DNA from: Fischerella sp. PCC 9605
GTDB lineage: Bacteria; Cyanobacteriota; Cyanobacteriia; Cyanobacteriales; Nostocaceae
Assembly: GCF_000517105.1 (NCBI RefSeq)
Contig: NZ_KI912148.1
Location: forward strand, 1,966,200-2,030,199
Reading direction: 5' to 3'
DNA: 64,000 nucleotides
The number at the start of each line of letters is the position of its first letter. Positions within the stretch are counted from its first letter, which is position 1. The notes below the pieces were generated by a model. It searched no databases. It was not told where the DNA came from and was given only the letters and a program-made list of their open reading frames with translations. This document shows positions 18,226 through 28,560 of the stretch, piece after piece. The position numbers were made by a program, and so were the translations under genes.

Positions 18226-19446
18226 CTACCTAGACGCATTTTGCAATTCAGCTGTGCGTACTGCTAGTTGCTGTGTCTGATTACCGCGCTGCACTTTTAC
18301 TTGCAACGTCTGACCGATACGACTATCTTCGACGAGATTTTGCAACTGTTCGGCACTGTTGATTGATTGACCATCAACTTGAGTAATTACATCTCCTCGG
18401 CGAATACCCGCATTAGCCGCTGGGGAATTCGGTATAACTCGCATCACTAAAACCCCATTCACTTCTGGGATGAGAAACTGGGAATTGGGGTCGCTGTTGC
18501 TCTCTTTTGCTAGCTGGGGTGTTAAAGTTAGCATCTGTACGCCTAAGTAAGGATGAGCGACTTTGCCACCGCGTTGCAATTGGGCTGCTATTTGTTTGGC
18601 TTTATCAATAGGAATAGCAAACCCAATCCCCATCGCATCAGCACGAATAGCTGTGTTGATGCCAATCACTTCACCTCGTTCATTCAATAGCGGGCCGCCA
18701 GAGTTACCTGGGTTAATTGCAGCATCAGTTTGAATAAAGTCCAAGCGTTTATCGGGGATACCTACTTGGGCGCTGGAACGTCTGAGGGTACTGACAATAC
18801 CTAAGGTGACAGTGCTATCGAATCCCAAGGGATTGCCCACTGCGATCGCCCAATCTCCCACCTGTACATTAGATGAAGTACCTAAGGGTGCAACGGGCAA
18901 ATCGCCACCAGCGTTAATCTTGACGACAGCCAAGTCTGTTACCTCATCCACACCTTGAACTTTGCCCTCAAAAGAGCGGCCATCCTTGAGGCGGACTGTG
19001 ACTTTATCAGCATTATCGACCACGTGGGCGTTAGTCATAACTAAGCCACTTTTGTCAATAATGAAACCAGAGCCTAGACCGCGTAATTGCTCCGGAGGCA
19101 ACTGTTGGGGAAAACTTTCACCAAAAAACCTCCGGAAGAATGGGTCATCATAGAATGGATCGGGGATACGACGGGTAACTGTACGTTCGGTATCAATCCG
19201 TACAACTGCCGCCCCCACGCGATTTACCGCTGCCGTCACAAAGCTGCTGCTACCAATAGCGGCTGCTGCTGGTGATTGCCGCTGGGCAATTAGTTGTGGT
19301 GTGTCTGTTGTGACAGGATCTGGTGCTGGTTCAGCTTGGGAAGGTGACACCTGTAGAGTGCCAACAGTTAATACAACTCCTAAAATTACAGCTAATACGT
19401 GAGTGGTGAGTTGTCGAATAGACCGGGGTAGTTGGGAAAATAGCAT
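18226..19446 (-). CDS. HtrA/HhoA/HhoB-type serine endopeptidase
   Basis: A trypsin-like periplasmic or thylakoid-lumen protease of about 406 residues. An N-terminal membrane/signal segment (about 12-40, ending near SQAEP) precedes the protease domain with the triad His (TNAHVV, about 138), Asp (TDLAVVKI, about 170) and Ser (GNSGGPL, about 250). One PDZ domain follows (about 310-400, HPYLGVQM to the end). These proteases degrade damaged proteins under light and heat stress. I use the ATG at 19446; a GTG at 19452 is also in frame. Confidence 0.95.
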   Translation of the reverse strand: MLFSQLPRSIRQLTTHVLAVILGVVLTVGTLQVSPSQAEPAPDPVTTDTPQLIAQRQSPAAAAIGSSSFVTAAVNRVGAAVVRIDTERTVTRRIPDPFYDDPFFRRFFGESFPQQLPPEQLRGLGSGFIIDKSGLVMTNAHVVDNADKVTVRLKDGRSFEGKVQGVDEVTDLAVVKINAGGDLPVAPLGTSSNVQVGDWAIAVGNPLGFDSTVTLGIVSTLRRSSAQVGIPDKRLDFIQTDAAINPGNSGGPLLNERGEVIGINTAIRADAMGIGFAIPIDKAKQIAAQLQRGGKVAHPYLGVQMLTLTPQLAKESNSDPNSQFLIPEVNGVLVMRVIPNSPAANAGIRRGDVITQVDGQSINSAEQLQNLVEDSRIGQTLQVKVQRGNQTQQLAVRTAELQNASR

Positions 19447-19850
19447 AACCACAACCTAAAATGTTTCAGTCTAGTAGTTAGGTAATTGCGACAATTATCT
19501 TTAAAGCTATTGTTGCAGATTTGATGAGAATCCCTGCGTATTGACGCTGGTTCTCATCTGCAAGTTTCGCGATTTCTCCTAATTTTTATACTTAGGGCGT
19601 TACGCGATTAGGTCTGTAATTAATAATTAAATTTATTTGAATTTAGAAGCGGAAAGCTATTCTAGACATTCACACTTGTACTGTTCGGGAATTAGGGTAG
19701 TTAGTCATTAGTCATTAGTCAAAAGTTAGTGGTTAGTAGTTATTCTCCCACTCTCCCCATCTCCCCATCTTCCACTCTCCCACTCCCCCACTCTTTCCAC
19801 ACCTCTCTAGGCTAGGATCTTATGTACTACCAAAACTTCAACAGTAACCA
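19447..19850. other. Gap with STRR tract
   Basis: About 400 bp between divergent genes. It contains TTAGTCA/TTAGTGG heptamers (about 19699-19740) followed by a CTCCCCA/CTCCCAC tract (19744-19795). The rest should hold the promoters of the protease and the metal-sensor gene; I cannot place them precisely. Confidence 0.5.
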
Positions 19851-20252
19851 ATGAACGGATCGAAGCGATTAGCTAAATCATCCTTGTCCAATTTTGAGCA
19901 AGAGGAGGATATACTCCTGGAAGATACAGACCATGTACATGCAGATCAAACTCACAAGCATGGACAGTCGTCTCATCCTCACGTTCATAGTGAAGAGTCT
20001 TTGCGACGATTGGTCAATCGGCTGTCGCGTATAGAAGGGCATATTCGTGGTATTAAGACTATGGTGCAGCAAAATAGCCCCTGTCCGGATGTGTTGTTGC
20101 AAATTGCCGCAGTGCGGGGTGCATTAGATCGGGTAGCACGAATTATTTTAGATGAACATTTAACAGAGTGTATTGCCAGAGCCGCAGAAGAAGGCAATAT
20201 TGAGGTAGAAATTGAACAACTCAAAGCTGCCTTGGACAGGTTTTTACCGTAA
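19851..20252 (+). CDS. CsoR/RcnR-family metal-sensing repressor, InrS-like
   Basis: A 133-residue DNA-binding repressor. The C-terminal 85 residues are the all-helical DUF156 domain with ligands Cys78 (CPDV), His103 and Cys107 (DEHLTEC), the same spacing as in copper sensor CsoR and nickel sensor InrS. The N-terminal extension holds seven histidines within residues 28-46 (HVHADQTHKHGQSSHPHVH), a likely nickel or cobalt binding tail. Such regulators repress metal efflux genes and release DNA on metal binding. No efflux gene is adjacent, so the target lies elsewhere. Nickel is my best guess, from the His tail and the InrS resemblance. Confidence 0.88.
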   Translation: MNGSKRLAKSSLSNFEQEEDILLEDTDHVHADQTHKHGQSSHPHVHSEESLRRLVNRLSRIEGHIRGIKTMVQQNSPCPDVLLQIAAVRGALDRVARIILDEHLTECIARAAEEGNIEVEIEQLKAALDRFLP

Positions 20253-20255
20253 AGG

Positions 20256-20400
20256 GGATTGGGGATTGGGGATTGGGAATTGGGGAATGGGGAAAGTGGG
20301 CATTGGGCATAGTTAACAACCACTAACCACTAACCACTAACCACTAACCACTAACCACTAACAAACAACAACCAACCACCAACAACCAACTACCAACCAA
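20256..20400. repeat. GGGGATT and CCACTAA tandem repeats
   Basis: GGGGATTG-type repeats (20256-20298) are followed by at least six CCACTAA heptamers and then CAACCAAC variants, running up to the stop codon of the crtD gene. These are short tandem repeats of cyanobacterial type. Confidence 0.85.
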
Positions 20401-21915
20401 TTACCCATCAATTTGTCGTACTACTGTTAGGGCTGAGTAACTCACACCAGCAGTACCTTCACCGGGGTGGGTGGAGTCACCAACTAACCACAGATGAGCT
20501 ATTGGTGTACGATTGGCGAAACCAAAAGGACCGAATGTAGGTATTCTTTGACCAATACCACCAACAATACCTCGATCGCGAACTGTAAAACGGGCAAAGG
20601 TACGCGGTGTGGCGGCTTCTATATGAAGAATAGTTTCTGGTTTTAAGTAAAAGTATTTTGCAAGGTGGGCGATCGCATCTTCTGTATACTTTTGCTTTAA
20701 CCCTTCATAATCCTCTGTATCCCACCAAGGTTTTGGATCTACGAAGGAAGATGCAATAATCGTACCTTTTCCGACTGGGGCACGACCATCACCAGGATTA
20801 CTAACAGATACAAATAGGGAATTATTCTCGCCAATCGGGCCATTTGCGTCGTACATAAACTGTAGGTGAGGCGGACATCCAGGCGGAATCGCACTTTCAT
20901 CGACACCCAAATAGATTACAAACGCGCCCGATGCTGGCGGCAGTTTTTCTACACGCTTTTTATACCCACGCGGGGCTTTCTTACCAAGCAACTGTACTAG
21001 GTTTTGAACAGTAACATTAGCAACTACATGGTCGGCTGATTCAGTCCATACTTCCCCTGTTTTTTGGTTACGAATCACCACAGCCGTAGCTTTGCCATCC
21101 TTGACTTTGATGTTTTCAACAGTATGGCGCATTAATAATTTACCGCCATCTCTTTCCAAAGCTTGTACTAGGCGATCGCTAAGTACCTGCATGCTACCTT
21201 GAAGATGAAACAATCCTTGCGGTTCCTGCGAGACACTCAACGCCGTTGCTGCGTAAAGTAATGCTGTTTCCTCTGCATTCACCTGGGAATACAACTTCAG
21301 TTGCAAATCCAAAAAAGTCCGCAAACGATGATCATCTGCCAGTTTATACGCACGCAAAGCATCCCCCACCGTAAACAAGGTGTAAGGTACGGTAATTAAT
21401 GTACCGGGACGCACTGCTTTTGTTAGCTGCAACAAATCCCAGATATCACGTGGCGGTAGTACGGGATCGCGTCCTTGAAATTCCCAACTCGCTTTGAATA
21501 GTGCTGCAATTAATTGCCAAAAGGGTTCGCTACCAGGGAACTGTCGCTGACGTTCTTCTTGCCATTTTTGGCGATCGCGCCAAACATTGATTGGTGTATC
21601 TTCCCCAGGTAAGTACACTGCACAAGCTGGATCGCATGGTGTCGCTGGTGGCAGATCTATTTCTAGTTCTGAAAAAATCCGGTGATGAATTCCTCCTGGT
21701 TCCAAACCTGCTACCTGGGTTGCACCTACATCAAAGGTGAAGCCTTTGCGTTTAAAGGTAGAAGCACAGCCTCCAGGAACTAGGGCTTGATCCAAGATTA
21801 AGACACTGTAACCTTTCTTGGCTAATAAAGCTCCAGCTGTGAGTCCGCCTATTCCCGCACCAATAACGATAACGCGGGGTTTGTTTTTGCCAACACGATG
21901 ATTTGGTATTGACAT
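20401..21915 (-). CDS. crtD: Carotenoid C-3',4' desaturase
   Basis: A 504-residue FAD-dependent enzyme of the phytoene desaturase superfamily. The dinucleotide fold is at residues 15-45 (VIGAGIGGLTAGALLAKKGY, then an acidic residue), and the C-terminal FAD motif is near 475 (LWLVGDSTHPGEGTAGV). Length and motifs fit cyanobacterial CrtD, which introduces the 3',4' double bond during myxol glycoside (myxoxanthophyll) synthesis. The related CrtH carotene isomerase is the main alternative; I prefer CrtD from the GGCASTFKRKGFTFDVGATQ region. The gene stands alone. Confidence 0.82.
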   Translation of the reverse strand: MSIPNHRVGKNKPRVIVIGAGIGGLTAGALLAKKGYSVLILDQALVPGGCASTFKRKGFTFDVGATQVAGLEPGGIHHRIFSELEIDLPPATPCDPACAVYLPGEDTPINVWRDRQKWQEERQRQFPGSEPFWQLIAALFKASWEFQGRDPVLPPRDIWDLLQLTKAVRPGTLITVPYTLFTVGDALRAYKLADDHRLRTFLDLQLKLYSQVNAEETALLYAATALSVSQEPQGLFHLQGSMQVLSDRLVQALERDGGKLLMRHTVENIKVKDGKATAVVIRNQKTGEVWTESADHVVANVTVQNLVQLLGKKAPRGYKKRVEKLPPASGAFVIYLGVDESAIPPGCPPHLQFMYDANGPIGENNSLFVSVSNPGDGRAPVGKGTIIASSFVDPKPWWDTEDYEGLKQKYTEDAIAHLAKYFYLKPETILHIEAATPRTFARFTVRDRGIVGGIGQRIPTFGPFGFANRTPIAHLWLVGDSTHPGEGTAGVSYSALTVVRQIDG

Positions 21916-21993
21916 TACTACATATTTTTTAACATTGTTAATTATATTTTACAAATATTTACTAGAAATTAATACTCTAAGTTGCAAGGAATA

Positions 21994-22016
21994 GGGGGCG
22001 GGCAAGATGCCCACCC
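21994..22016. repeat. GC-rich hairpin repeat after kdpC
   Basis: GGGGCGGGCAAGATGCCC followed by ACCCC forms a stem GGGCATCTTGCCC-type structure. It resembles a common cyanobacterial intergenic repeat. It could also stop kdp transcripts, but no T-run follows on the minus strand. Confidence 0.4.
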
Positions 22017-22076
22017 CACAAGAGTTTCATTTAAATGATGCTGTCCAAACTAGAAGAAGTTCGCGCTCATTGTTTG

Positions 22077-22664
22077 CTAACGGTTGGACTGCAAAGCGTC
22101 TAACGCCATGTTTAGCTTCAAAACGTTGACTCCGGGTTCACCAAAAATACCCAAGAATCTGCCGTCTGTATTTTGTTGTATCAAACTTTTAATTTTGTTT
22201 GGGTCGATATTACGAGCAGTAGCGATGCGCTGAATCTGCGCTTGGGCTGCGACAGTGCTAATGTGTGGGTCAAGACCAGAGGCAGATGTGTAAACTAAAT
22301 CAGCGGTAGGTTGAATTTTGGCTTGATTAAGACGTAAGACCTTATCTTGAATGCGTTTTAACAAGTCGAGGTTGCTGGGAGCAAGGTTGCTAGCACCAGA
22401 GGTTCCTGTCGTGGCAACTTCCGATTTGGTACTGTAATCAACAGTGCTGGGACGACTCCAAAAGTAGCGATCGCTTGTAAAAGGTTGACCAATTAATGCC
22501 GAACCAATAATCATATCATTTTTTGTCAGCAAGCTACCATTTGCTTGGAAAGGCAAGGCTATCTGTCCAAATGCCAGCATGAACAAAGGGTAAATAAATG
22601 CTGTTATTAACCACAAAGCCACGGTAGAACGAATAGCTTTACTAATTTGGCGTAATTGACTCAT
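22077..22664 (-). CDS. kdpC: Potassium-transporting ATPase subunit C
   Basis: A 195-residue KdpC with one N-terminal membrane helix (about 15-38) and the soluble domain. Family motifs: LIGQPFTSDRYFWSRPS near 57-73, SGLDPHIS near 129, and LGIFGEPGVNVLKLN near 169. KdpC stabilises the KdpFABC complex and helps ATP binding. It follows the small F-subunit gene by 1 bp, the last gene of the kdpA-B-F-C operon. No kdpD follows it, unlike in some Anabaena kdp operons. Confidence 0.97.
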   Translation of the reverse strand: MSQLRQISKAIRSTVALWLITAFIYPLFMLAFGQIALPFQANGSLLTKNDMIIGSALIGQPFTSDRYFWSRPSTVDYSTKSEVATTGTSGASNLAPSNLDLLKRIQDKVLRLNQAKIQPTADLVYTSASGLDPHISTVAAQAQIQRIATARNIDPNKIKSLIQQNTDGRFLGIFGEPGVNVLKLNMALDALQSNR

Positions 22665-22665
22665 A

Positions 22666-22911
22666 TTAAAATTTCTCTGGTTGAAAAATCACAACAAATA
22701 AATAAATGCACAAACTAAGGGTGACTAGTCCCAACAAGGCAAGAGTATATGCTTGCCAACGTGACAGTTCTCCTGGTGTGGCTGCCTGAACTGCTGGTGC
22801 TAGCAGTACATTGAAGCAAAATACTAAAAACAGATAGACAGGGACGCGATTTTTTCTGAGTTTGAGAAAGGAGATGATTTCTGAAAAATCCTCTGATAAA
22901 TATTTCATCAT
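22666..22911 (-). CDS. kdpF: Small Kdp subunit (KdpF-like, extended)
   Basis: An 81-residue membrane protein between kdpB and kdpC. Its C-terminal third (YTLALLGLVTLSLCIYLFVV then QPEKF) matches KdpF, which stabilises the complex. It is much longer than the roughly 29-residue KdpF of enterobacteria: residues 1-45 add a charged start and a second hydrophobic, signal-like segment ending in AVQAA. In Anabaena a gene at this place has been called kdpG. The extension may be cleaved. Confidence 0.8.
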   Translation of the reverse strand: MMKYLSEDFSEIISFLKLRKNRVPVYLFLVFCFNVLLAPAVQAATPGELSRWQAYTLALLGLVTLSLCIYLFVVIFQPEKF

Positions 22912-22929
22912 TCAAAATCTAAAATCGTA

Positions 22930-25032
22930 TTACGCCAAACCGACTGCTGCGATGAGAACATCAATGACTTTGATGGCGATGAAAGGAGCAATGACGCCAC
23001 CAAGTCCGTAGATAAAAATATTGCGCTGTAAAAGTTGGTCAGCGGTAAGTGGTCTAAACTTAACACCAGTTAACGCTAATGGAATCAGAGCAGGAATAAT
23101 CAAGGCATTATAAATTAGCGCCGATAGAACCGCAGATTGGGGACTTGCCAAACCCATAATGTTGAGACCGCCAACACCAATACCTGCGAAGATGGCGGGA
23201 ATAATGGCGAAATACTTGGCGACATCGTTAGCAATAGAAAAAGTGGTAAGTGCACCACGGGTAATTAGCAGTTGTTTGCCAATAGTGACGATATCAATTA
23301 ACTTAGTGGGATCAGAATCCAGGTCTACCATATTGGCAGCTTCTTTCGCTGCTTGTGTACCGGAATTCATTGCTACTCCCACATTCGCCTGTGCGAGTGC
23401 AGGTGCATCATTGGTACCGTCACCTGTCATGGCAACCAATTTTCCTTGTGCTTGTTCCGAACGAATCACCTCAATTTTGTCTTCTGGAGTCGCTTCGGCA
23501 ACAAAGTCATCAACTCCTGCTTCCTCGGCAATCACAGACGCGGTAATGCGGTTATCTCCCGTCAGCATTACGGTTTTAATTCCCATGCGTCGCATTTGGT
23601 CAAAGCGATCGCGAATACCCGGTTTAATAATATCTTTAAGATAAATCACCCCGTAGATATCATCGTTCTGACATAGTGCTAATGGAGTTCCACCCAATCT
23701 GGAAATGCGCTCGTAGGCTGCATCGAGTTCGGGAGTTAATCCACCATTGCGCGATGCTCCAGAGGAGCCGCTACGCGATCGCACAAATCCTTTAATCGCG
23801 TCCACAGCACCTTTACGAATCTCTTTGCCATTAGGTAAGTTAGTTCCACTCATGCGCGTTTTGGCAGAAAATTCCATACCTTCTGCTTCTTTTGGGTCAA
23901 AATCTAATTTTGCCCCTAATTTCTCTGCCAACTTGACAATTGACTTACCTTCTGGTGTTTCATCAAACACGCTAGATGCCAAGGCAACTTTAGCTACCTC
24001 ATTCAGAGAATGACCGTTAACGGGAATAAATTCCTCTGCCATACGGTTTCCCAAGGTAATCGTACCTGTTTTATCTAATACTAGAGAATTTACATCGCCA
24101 CAAGCTTCTACCGCTCGTCCAGAGGTAGCAATGACATTGAACTGGGCAACTCTATCCATTCCAGCAATCCCAATCGCACTGAGTAAACCCCCAATCGTGG
24201 TAGGAATTAGTGCTACTAGTAAAGCAATTAATACAGCAACACTTACTGGTGATTTAACGTAGAATGATACGGTGGGTAGAGTTGCAATCACTACTAAAAA
24301 CACTTGAGTCAGAACAGCCAGCAAGACTGTTAAAGCAATTTCATTGGGTGTTTTGCTGCGTTCTGCACCTTCTACCAAGGAAATCATCCGGTCAATAAAG
24401 CCCTTGCCAGGATCGGCAGTAACGCGAATTATCAATTCATCAGAGATGATCCGCGTTCCTCCAGTGACGGAACTAGCAATATCTGTTCCTGGTTGTTTCA
24501 AAACTGGTGCAGACTCCCCTGTAATGGCAGATTCATCTACAGAAGCCACCCCTGTAATAACCTCTCCATCAGCGGGGATCATATCACCTGCGATAACTTT
24601 CACTTGATCGCCTCGACGTAAAGCTGTAGAACTCACTTCTTCGATAGAACCATCAGGAAGAAGTTTGCGGGCTAAAGCATCAGATTTGGTGGCTCGCAAA
24701 GCATCTGCTTGAGCCTTACCCCGCCCTTCGGCGACAGCTTCGGCGAAGTTGGCAAAGACAACGGTAAAGAACAGAATCAAGGTAATTAGACCGTTGAAAA
24801 GTCGCTGTTTATCCCCAGGATATGAACCAAACAAGTTAGGTGCAATTGTTACCAGTGCAGTAATAATTGTGCCTACCCACACCATAAACATGACTGGGTT
24901 TTTGAGCATGGTACGCGGGTTTAGCTTGATGAATGCTTGCCGAAACGCCTGAGAGTAGAGTCCAGAAGTTTTTGCTTTAGGCGTATGTTTGCGTTCTTGT
25001 CGAGGTTTTGTAGATAGTTGCATTTTTGTCAT
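22930..25032 (-). CDS. kdpB: Potassium-transporting P-type ATPase subunit B
   Basis: A 700-residue catalytic subunit. It shows the TGES motif of the actuator domain ([12 protein letters not shown], near 171), the phosphorylation site DKTGTIT (near 320), KGAVD in the nucleotide domain, the hinge [13 protein letters not shown] (near 540) and membrane helices at both ends. It phosphorylates itself with ATP and drives potassium uptake through KdpA at low external potassium. It lies 95 bp after kdpA, a gap filled by a tandem repeat tract, so the operon may be read across the repeats. The first 25 residues are basic and polar. Confidence 0.98.
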   Translation of the reverse strand: MTKMQLSTKPRQERKHTPKAKTSGLYSQAFRQAFIKLNPRTMLKNPVMFMVWVGTIITALVTIAPNLFGSYPGDKQRLFNGLITLILFFTVVFANFAEAVAEGRGKAQADALRATKSDALARKLLPDGSIEEVSSTALRRGDQVKVIAGDMIPADGEVITGVASVDESAITGESAPVLKQPGTDIASSVTGGTRIISDELIIRVTADPGKGFIDRMISLVEGAERSKTPNEIALTVLLAVLTQVFLVVIATLPTVSFYVKSPVSVAVLIALLVALIPTTIGGLLSAIGIAGMDRVAQFNVIATSGRAVEACGDVNSLVLDKTGTITLGNRMAEEFIPVNGHSLNEVAKVALASSVFDETPEGKSIVKLAEKLGAKLDFDPKEAEGMEFSAKTRMSGTNLPNGKEIRKGAVDAIKGFVRSRSGSSGASRNGGLTPELDAAYERISRLGGTPLALCQNDDIYGVIYLKDIIKPGIRDRFDQMRRMGIKTVMLTGDNRITASVIAEEAGVDDFVAEATPEDKIEVIRSEQAQGKLVAMTGDGTNDAPALAQANVGVAMNSGTQAAKEAANMVDLDSDPTKLIDIVTIGKQLLITRGALTTFSIANDVAKYFAIIPAIFAGIGVGGLNIMGLASPQSAVLSALIYNALIIPALIPLALTGVKFRPLTADQLLQRNIFIYGLGGVIAPFIAIKVIDVLIAAVGLA

Positions 25033-25127
25033 TGGTCATTTGTCATTGGTTATTTGTTAGTAGTTAGTAGTTAGTAGTTAGTGGTTAGTAGTTAGTGGTT
25101 GGTCGTCTCCCACTCCCCATCTCCTTA
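25033..25127. repeat. STRR tract between kdpA and kdpB
   Basis: TTAGTAG/TTAGTGG heptamers (25055-25100) and a short CTCCCAC/CTCCCCA stretch separate two genes of the same operon. Repeat insertion inside an operon may change the distance between cistrons without breaking it. Confidence 0.8.
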
Positions 25128-26813
25128 CTACCCTCCGCGAGCAATTAAAAACGCTTCTGCTATGGGCCCTAAAACCAGTACGGGGAAGAATGTCAATGCG
25201 CCAAGTATCAAAATCACGCCACCTGTAACCCCAGTGAAAAGTCTGGTATCAGTTCTTAGAGTTCCAGAAGTCTTAGGAACGGATTGCTTGCGGGACATGC
25301 TATCTGCCAGTAGTAATAAGGCAATGATCGGTATATAGCGTCCTGCCAACAGGCTAATACTGGTGCTGAGGTTCCACCAGAGGGTGTTATCTCCTAATCC
25401 CTCAAAACCAGAACCATTATTAGCAGCAGCGGAAGTATATTCGTAAACTACCTGAGAAACACCGTGAAAACCTGGGTTACTAATGCCTGACAGAGTATCG
25501 GGAAAGCCAAAGACAATTGCCCAAGGAATGAGAATGGCGAAGGGGTGAACTAACAAGACTACACTAGCGAGGACAATTTCTCGCTTTTCAATTTTGCGTC
25601 CTAAAAATTCTGGTGTTCGTCCCACCATTAATCCAGTGAGGAATACCGCCAAAATTAAGTAAACAAATAGATATGCCGTGCCAGTTCCTTGACCACCCCA
25701 GATGATTTGCAGAAACATGTTAAATAAAGTGGCAAACCCTCCCGAAGGCATCAAGGAATCGTGCATCCCGTTGACAGCACCACACATTGTTGCTGTGGTC
25801 ATGACTGCCCAAAGTGAGGTTTGCGCCCAACCAAAGCGAATTTCTTTTCCTTCTAAGTTGGGTTGTTGTCCTCCCAAAAGGGAATTAATAAGAGGATTTC
25901 CTTGAAACTCACCTACTGCGGTTACGCCTACCAAAAAGACAAAGATGACAAAGACCATCCAAAACACTAACCACGCTTGCTTGCGGTTGTTGGCAAATAC
26001 ACCGTAGGTGTAAATCAGCGCTGAGGGGATGGAAATCATTGCCCAAGTCTCTAACAAATCAGAGAACCCATTCGGATTTTCAAAGGGATGGGCAGAATTG
26101 ATGCCAAAAAAACCGCCGCCGTTCTCTCCTAGTTGTTTGATTATCTCAAAGTGGGCAACAGGCCCGCGAGCAATAACTTGAGTTGCGCCTTCTAGAGTAG
26201 TTGCTTTGACTGGGCCTGCTAAGGTTTCTGGCACGCCTGTCAAGATTAACAACAATCCCCCAATGATAGACATGGGCAGCAAGATTCGCGTGATTGACTT
26301 TGTGAGGTCAACATAAAAGTTGCCCAATGGTCTACCAGTTAAACCGCGAATAAAGGCAATACCCACTGCTAAGCCAGTAGCAGCAGAGGTGAACATTAGA
26401 AAACCAAGTGCAAAAGTTTGGCTGGCGTAGCTAAGGGTTGTTTCACCAGAATAATGCTGCTGGTTTGTATTGGTGACAAAAGAAATAGCGGTGTGCAAAG
26501 CCAAATCCCAACTCGGTGCACCTAGCCCTGTGGGATTTAGTGGTAGCCATCCTTGCGCCATCAAGATTAAGAAAACCAAAATCCCCATGACCAGATTGCT
26601 ATACAACACTGCTTTGGTGTACTGCCAACCTGTCATTTCTTTTTGTTGCTGCACGCCACTAAAGGCATAGATGACTCTTTCTATGGGAGTTAACACAGGA
26701 TCAAGCAGTGTTCTTTCTCTCATGAAAACACGAGCTATGTATCTTCCCAAAAAGGGAGTAGTTGCTATGACTATGATTAATGTCAAAGCGATTTGAATCC
26801 ATCCTTGTAGCAT
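25128..26813 (-). CDS. kdpA: Potassium-transporting ATPase subunit A
   Basis: A 561-residue channel-like subunit with ten or more membrane helices. Selectivity-filter-type segments are visible, including [11 protein letters not shown] (near 115-125), [16 protein letters not shown] (near 232), [10 protein letters not shown] (near 353) and [11 protein letters not shown] (near 458). It binds and conducts potassium. It is the first gene of the operon; its start overlaps the tail of a fragmentary open frame at 26783-27040. Confidence 0.98.
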   Translation of the reverse strand: MLQGWIQIALTLIIVIATTPFLGRYIARVFMRERTLLDPVLTPIERVIYAFSGVQQQKEMTGWQYTKAVLYSNLVMGILVFLILMAQGWLPLNPTGLGAPSWDLALHTAISFVTNTNQQHYSGETTLSYASQTFALGFLMFTSAATGLAVGIAFIRGLTGRPLGNFYVDLTKSITRILLPMSIIGGLLLILTGVPETLAGPVKATTLEGATQVIARGPVAHFEIIKQLGENGGGFFGINSAHPFENPNGFSDLLETWAMISIPSALIYTYGVFANNRKQAWLVFWMVFVIFVFLVGVTAVGEFQGNPLINSLLGGQQPNLEGKEIRFGWAQTSLWAVMTTATMCGAVNGMHDSLMPSGGFATLFNMFLQIIWGGQGTGTAYLFVYLILAVFLTGLMVGRTPEFLGRKIEKREIVLASVVLLVHPFAILIPWAIVFGFPDTLSGISNPGFHGVSQVVYEYTSAAANNGSGFEGLGDNTLWWNLSTSISLLAGRYIPIIALLLLADSMSRKQSVPKTSGTLRTDTRLFTGVTGGVILILGALTFFPVLVLGPIAEAFLIARGG

Positions 26814-27040
26814 GAACTAAAAAAACTCCTGACAGGATAAGTGGAATTATTTAACAAACACTCATTAAATGAGTAGTAAACTGGATGTGTTTTGTTCAAG
26901 GAAAATTTAAGCGCAGGAATTTGGTCTGAATTTAATGCAATAGCTAGTAAATAATCTCCATAGCAAATAGTTGTTTCAGCACTTGGTTGGATAACTTGAT
27001 TATCCCGAACAATACCCAGCAAAAAACAGTTTTCAGACAA
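26783..27040 (-). pseudogene. Fragment resembling a TrkA-C (RCK-C) domain
   Basis: The first 45 codons (LLGIVRDNQVIQPSAETT, then YGDYLLAIA) match the end of a TrkA-C ligand-sensing domain as in potassium channels and transporters. No N-terminal domain precedes it, and the frame then drifts into unrelated sequence and overlaps kdpA by 31 bp. It is most likely the 3' remains of a potassium transport or regulatory gene. Expression as a short protein cannot be excluded. Confidence 0.45.
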
Positions 27041-27426
27041 GTTTAGCCTGCTTAAAATAACACCACATTAGCAGCTATTTATTTGAATTTTTATACTGAT
27101 TATTCCTAATATCATAACAGCAGAATTTCAGAGAGATAATGATTTGGCTTTTTCTCTGATTGGTTGTATTAATTCACATCATTGATGATTTTTGTAAGGA
27201 AAACAATAATAGGAGGATATAAAATAAAGTTTATTTTTTTATATTCAGCATTTAGTACTAGATATATATCAATAGTTAACGTGTTTATAGATTCTCTAAA
27301 CACTAGATATAATTGCACCTAAACACGATATACCAGAATTCAATTAGAGTAGAATTGATCTAATAATTTCATCGCTTAAACTTAGATATATAGTTAATAA
27401 AATTTATAAATAGGGCAGTTTTGTGA
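27041..27426. other. AT-rich intergenic stretch between kdp and the kinase
   Basis: About 385 bp, strongly AT-rich. It should hold the divergent promoters for the kdp operon and the sensor kinase, though I can fix no operator. No gene seen. Confidence 0.4.
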
Positions 27427-28551
27427 ATGGCATCTTTGAAAGCTATATTGCAGTCCAAGAATTCGCGCTTGGGCAAAACTTTCCTGATCTTGGGAGTTTT
27501 TCTCGTTATTGGAACTCTAGAATATTCCACCCCAAATGACTACGTATTTGGATATCTCTACAGTGGGGCGATTTTACTGGTAAACTCCTGGTTTGGAGAA
27601 ACAGCAACTTTACAGGCAACATTGATTGCTGTCTGTCTCACGATGTTAAATTTGTGGATACCAGGGCGAGAAGCAATCGGAGTTTCTACAGTTGCAAGTC
27701 GAGTTATTGCCTCAATGGCGTTGATGGTGACGGGATTTTTGAGTCAACGCCTACGACGTTCGCAAGAAGCTATAGCCTGTACCCAAGCTAAGTTAGAAGC
27801 ACAGGAACAATTGGTGAGACTGCGAGAAGATTTTGCCTCCACCCTCACTCACGATCTCAAAACACCATTATTAGGGGCAATTGAGACTATCAAAGCATTT
27901 CAGCAAGAAAAATTTGGTGCTGTCTCGCCAGTTCAGCAGAAAGTCTTAGCGACAATGGTACGCAGCCATGAGACTTCTCTGCAATTTGTAGAAACTTTAT
28001 TGGATGTCTATCGTAATGATACTGAGGGTTTAAAGCTGAACTTAACACCTGTGGATTTAGCTGCTTTAGCAGAAGAAGTGGCTGTTAGTCTCGCTTCTTT
28101 AGCTGCTAATCGCCGCGTTTATATCTCTTTTCGCTATGGAGATTCAGATTTTCGGCGATCGCTATGGGTGTTAGGCGATACTCTGCAATTGCAACGAGTG
28201 TTTACCAATCTTTTAGTAAATGCCATTAACCATTCCCGACGAGGTGGTCATGTCGAAGTGGTGCTAGAATCACAAGCATCTTATCAAGTCGTCAAAATCT
28301 TGGATACAGGTGCAGGTATTTTACCTGGAGAATTTTCTCATCTGTTTGAAAGGTTTTACCAAGGGCATAGCGATCGCCAAGCTAAAGGTTCAGGACTGGG
28401 GCTTTATCTATCTCGTCAAATTATCGAAGCGCATAGAGGTATAATTTGGGCAGAGAACCGAGTGTCTACTAAAGATGCTTCATCTAATACGACTACAACT
28501 GGAGCGGTCTTTGGCTTTAAACTTCCGGTTCATCCTTATCGGCCTGATTAA
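27427..28551 (+). CDS. Membrane sensor histidine kinase beside kdp
   Basis: A 374-residue kinase. Three or four membrane helices span residues 18-110, arranged like the KdpD-type DUF4118 sensor region but shorter. Then come a short coiled coil (RRSQEAIACTQAKLEAQEQL), HisKA with His142 (TLTHDLKTPL), and the ATPase domain with NLLVNAINHS, DTGAGI and GSGLGLYLS. The KdpD N-terminal (Usp/KdpD) domains are missing. The NarL regulator gene follows 9 bp downstream. Location opposite the kdp operon suggests, but does not prove, control of potassium uptake. Confidence 0.92.
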   Translation: MASLKAILQSKNSRLGKTFLILGVFLVIGTLEYSTPNDYVFGYLYSGAILLVNSWFGETATLQATLIAVCLTMLNLWIPGREAIGVSTVASRVIASMALMVTGFLSQRLRRSQEAIACTQAKLEAQEQLVRLREDFASTLTHDLKTPLLGAIETIKAFQQEKFGAVSPVQQKVLATMVRSHETSLQFVETLLDVYRNDTEGLKLNLTPVDLAALAEEVAVSLASLAANRRVYISFRYGDSDFRRSLWVLGDTLQLQRVFTNLLVNAINHSRRGGHVEVVLESQASYQVVKILDTGAGILPGEFSHLFERFYQGHSDRQAKGSGLGLYLSRQIIEAHRGIIWAENRVSTKDASSNTTTTGAVFGFKLPVHPYRPD

Positions 28552-28560
28552 AGCTGTTTG

